From Pyrodictiaceae archaeon (GTDB lineage Archaea > Thermoproteota > Thermoprotei_A > Sulfolobales > Pyrodictiaceae): a stretch of 5,565 nt of DNA. The notes beneath the pieces are model-generated. The model was not told where the DNA came from and did no database searches. It saw only the letters and a list, made by a program, of their open reading frames with translations. The translations under genes were made by a program, and so were the position numbers. The stretch covers positions 1 to 5,565 of the forward strand of contig JALUFI010000064.1 of the NCBI GenBank assembly GCA_027043685.1, read 5' to 3'. Below are positions 4,997-5,565 of this stretch, in pieces (position 1 is the stretch's first letter; each line of letters opens with the position of its first letter).

Positions 4997-5565
4997 ATGA
5001 GCCCCGTGGGTAACGAGGCCGGCACAATAGGCCCCGTTCTTGCAGTGGTTGATGAGAGAGGTGTCGCGCTTAGCTTTGTTGGGTTGGTTGTCTTCTTCTT
5101 GATTGGCGCTAGCCTGTTACCGTTCTCCATGGAGCTTGGCGCTGCGTTTATTCTTCTGGCTGTCTTGTTGATTGGAGGCAGCCTTGTTGTTAGGGTTCGT
5201 CGTGGCAGGGTGGCTAGGCTGCTCCGGGAGGAGGTGGTTAGGGGCGGTAGGGGGCTCTGTCTTGAACCCGGCTTGGTTGTGTTGCTGCATGAGGTTCGGT
5301 ACTGTGGGCGTACCCGGTGTGACCGCGTCGAGGGGCGGTTTCTGCCGCTTGCCTCGCCGGTCTGTGGCGACCCTGGTGCGGCTCTCCGGGAGGCTGCTCG
5401 GCGCGACGGCTTCGCCGCGTTGAGGAGGGGCGGCTTCACCTACGTGACGGCGCCTGGTGCGAGGGTTGTGGGGGGTTGTTGTAGGGGTGCTGCGCTGCTC
5501 TACGTCGCGCCTGGGCCTTGGAGGGGCAGGGCGCGTGTAGCGCTCGAGGCTGAGGAGGGTTATGG
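4997..5565 (+). CDS. Unrecognised two-helix membrane protein (3' partial)
   Basis: An open frame of at least 189 codons runs from ATG 4997 to the window edge. After about 23 polar residues come two hydrophobic segments, at about 24-43 (LSFVGLVVFFLIGASLL) and 47-65 (LGAAFILLAVLLIGGSLVV), then a basic stretch (RVRRGRVARLLREE). By the positive-inside rule both termini should face the cytosol. The soluble region after about 80 has six cysteines, in CLEPG, YCGRTRCDR, VCGDP and a CC pair in GGCCRG. I recognise no family. The SD site overlaps the preceding stop, so it is probably co-transcribed with the PaREP1 gene. Codon choice is unlike most of the window, favouring GTT, CTT, GGT and TTG. The long frame on the opposite strand (4876-5439) is Ser/Pro/Arg-rich and looks like a shadow. 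The gene call is good; the function is unknown. Confidence 0.7.
   Translation, partial: MSPVGNEAGTIGPVLAVVDERGVALSFVGLVVFFLIGASLLPFSMELGAAFILLAVLLIGGSLVVRVRRGRVARLLREEVVRGGRGLCLEPGLVVLLHEVRYCGRTRCDRVEGRFLPLASPVCGDPGAALREAARRDGFAALRRGGFTYVTAPGARVVGGCCRGAALLYVAPGPWRGRARVALEAEEGY

Noticed and set aside
5045..5060. TGATGA resembling the C box of a C/D guide RNA
   Set aside because: It lies within the last coding region and I saw no suitably placed CTGA D box or D'/C' pair.
4876..5439. Long minus-strand open frame of 187 codons
   Set aside because: Its product is a Ser/Pro/Arg/Thr-rich string without domain-like patterning. The + strand frame over the same DNA has an SD site, two membrane helices and normal protein character, so this is a shadow.

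Overview
The window looks like part of a high-GC hyperthermophilic archaeal genome, most likely a crenarchaeon of the Desulfurococcales/Pyrodictium type. The evidence is the gene content (a PaREP1-family gene, a TatA with a long charged tail, an archaeal-style M28/DUF4910 peptidase), frequent ATA, AGG and AGA codons, TATA-like boxes ahead of genes, and short GA-rich Shine-Dalgarno (SD) sequences. The lineage is inferred from these traits, not from a search.

Layout, left to right. (1) The 3' part of a sulfite-oxidase-fold molybdopterin oxidoreductase gene (+), entering from the left edge. (2) After 13 bases, a DUF72/YecE-family TIM-barrel gene (+) whose conserved N-terminus can only be recovered from an unusual start, apparently ACG. 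(3) A convergent aspartate/glutamate racemase-family gene (-), overlapping the DUF72 gene tail to tail by 12 bases and lacking the first catalytic cysteine. (4) A divergent promoter region of about 220 bases. (5) tatA (+), with a C-terminal SAP/Rho-N-like helical tail. (6) An intergenic region of about 210 bases with a TATA-like box and a short inverted repeat. (7) A large M28-type, DUF4910-like metalloaminopeptidase gene (+) with an unassigned C-terminal region. (8) A PaREP1-family gene (+) whose recognisable parts lie in two frames and need two compensating frameshifts. (9) The start of an unrecognised two-helix membrane protein gene (+), running off the right edge.

How the genes may work together: the Mo enzyme and DUF72 genes are close enough to be co-transcribed, as are the peptidase, PaREP1 and membrane-protein genes, but no single pathway joins the window. 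TatA forms part of the twin-arginine export channel; whether the neighbouring Mo enzyme is a Tat substrate cannot be judged because its N-terminus is outside the window.

The points most worth a second look are the doubly frameshifted PaREP1 gene, the reversal of strand composition around it (T-poor and CA-rich before about 4440, A-poor and GT-rich after about 5040), the probable ACG start of the DUF72 gene, the Cys-to-Ala change in the racemase and the nucleic-acid-binding-like tail on TatA. I saw no CRISPR array, insertion sequence, rRNA or tRNA.
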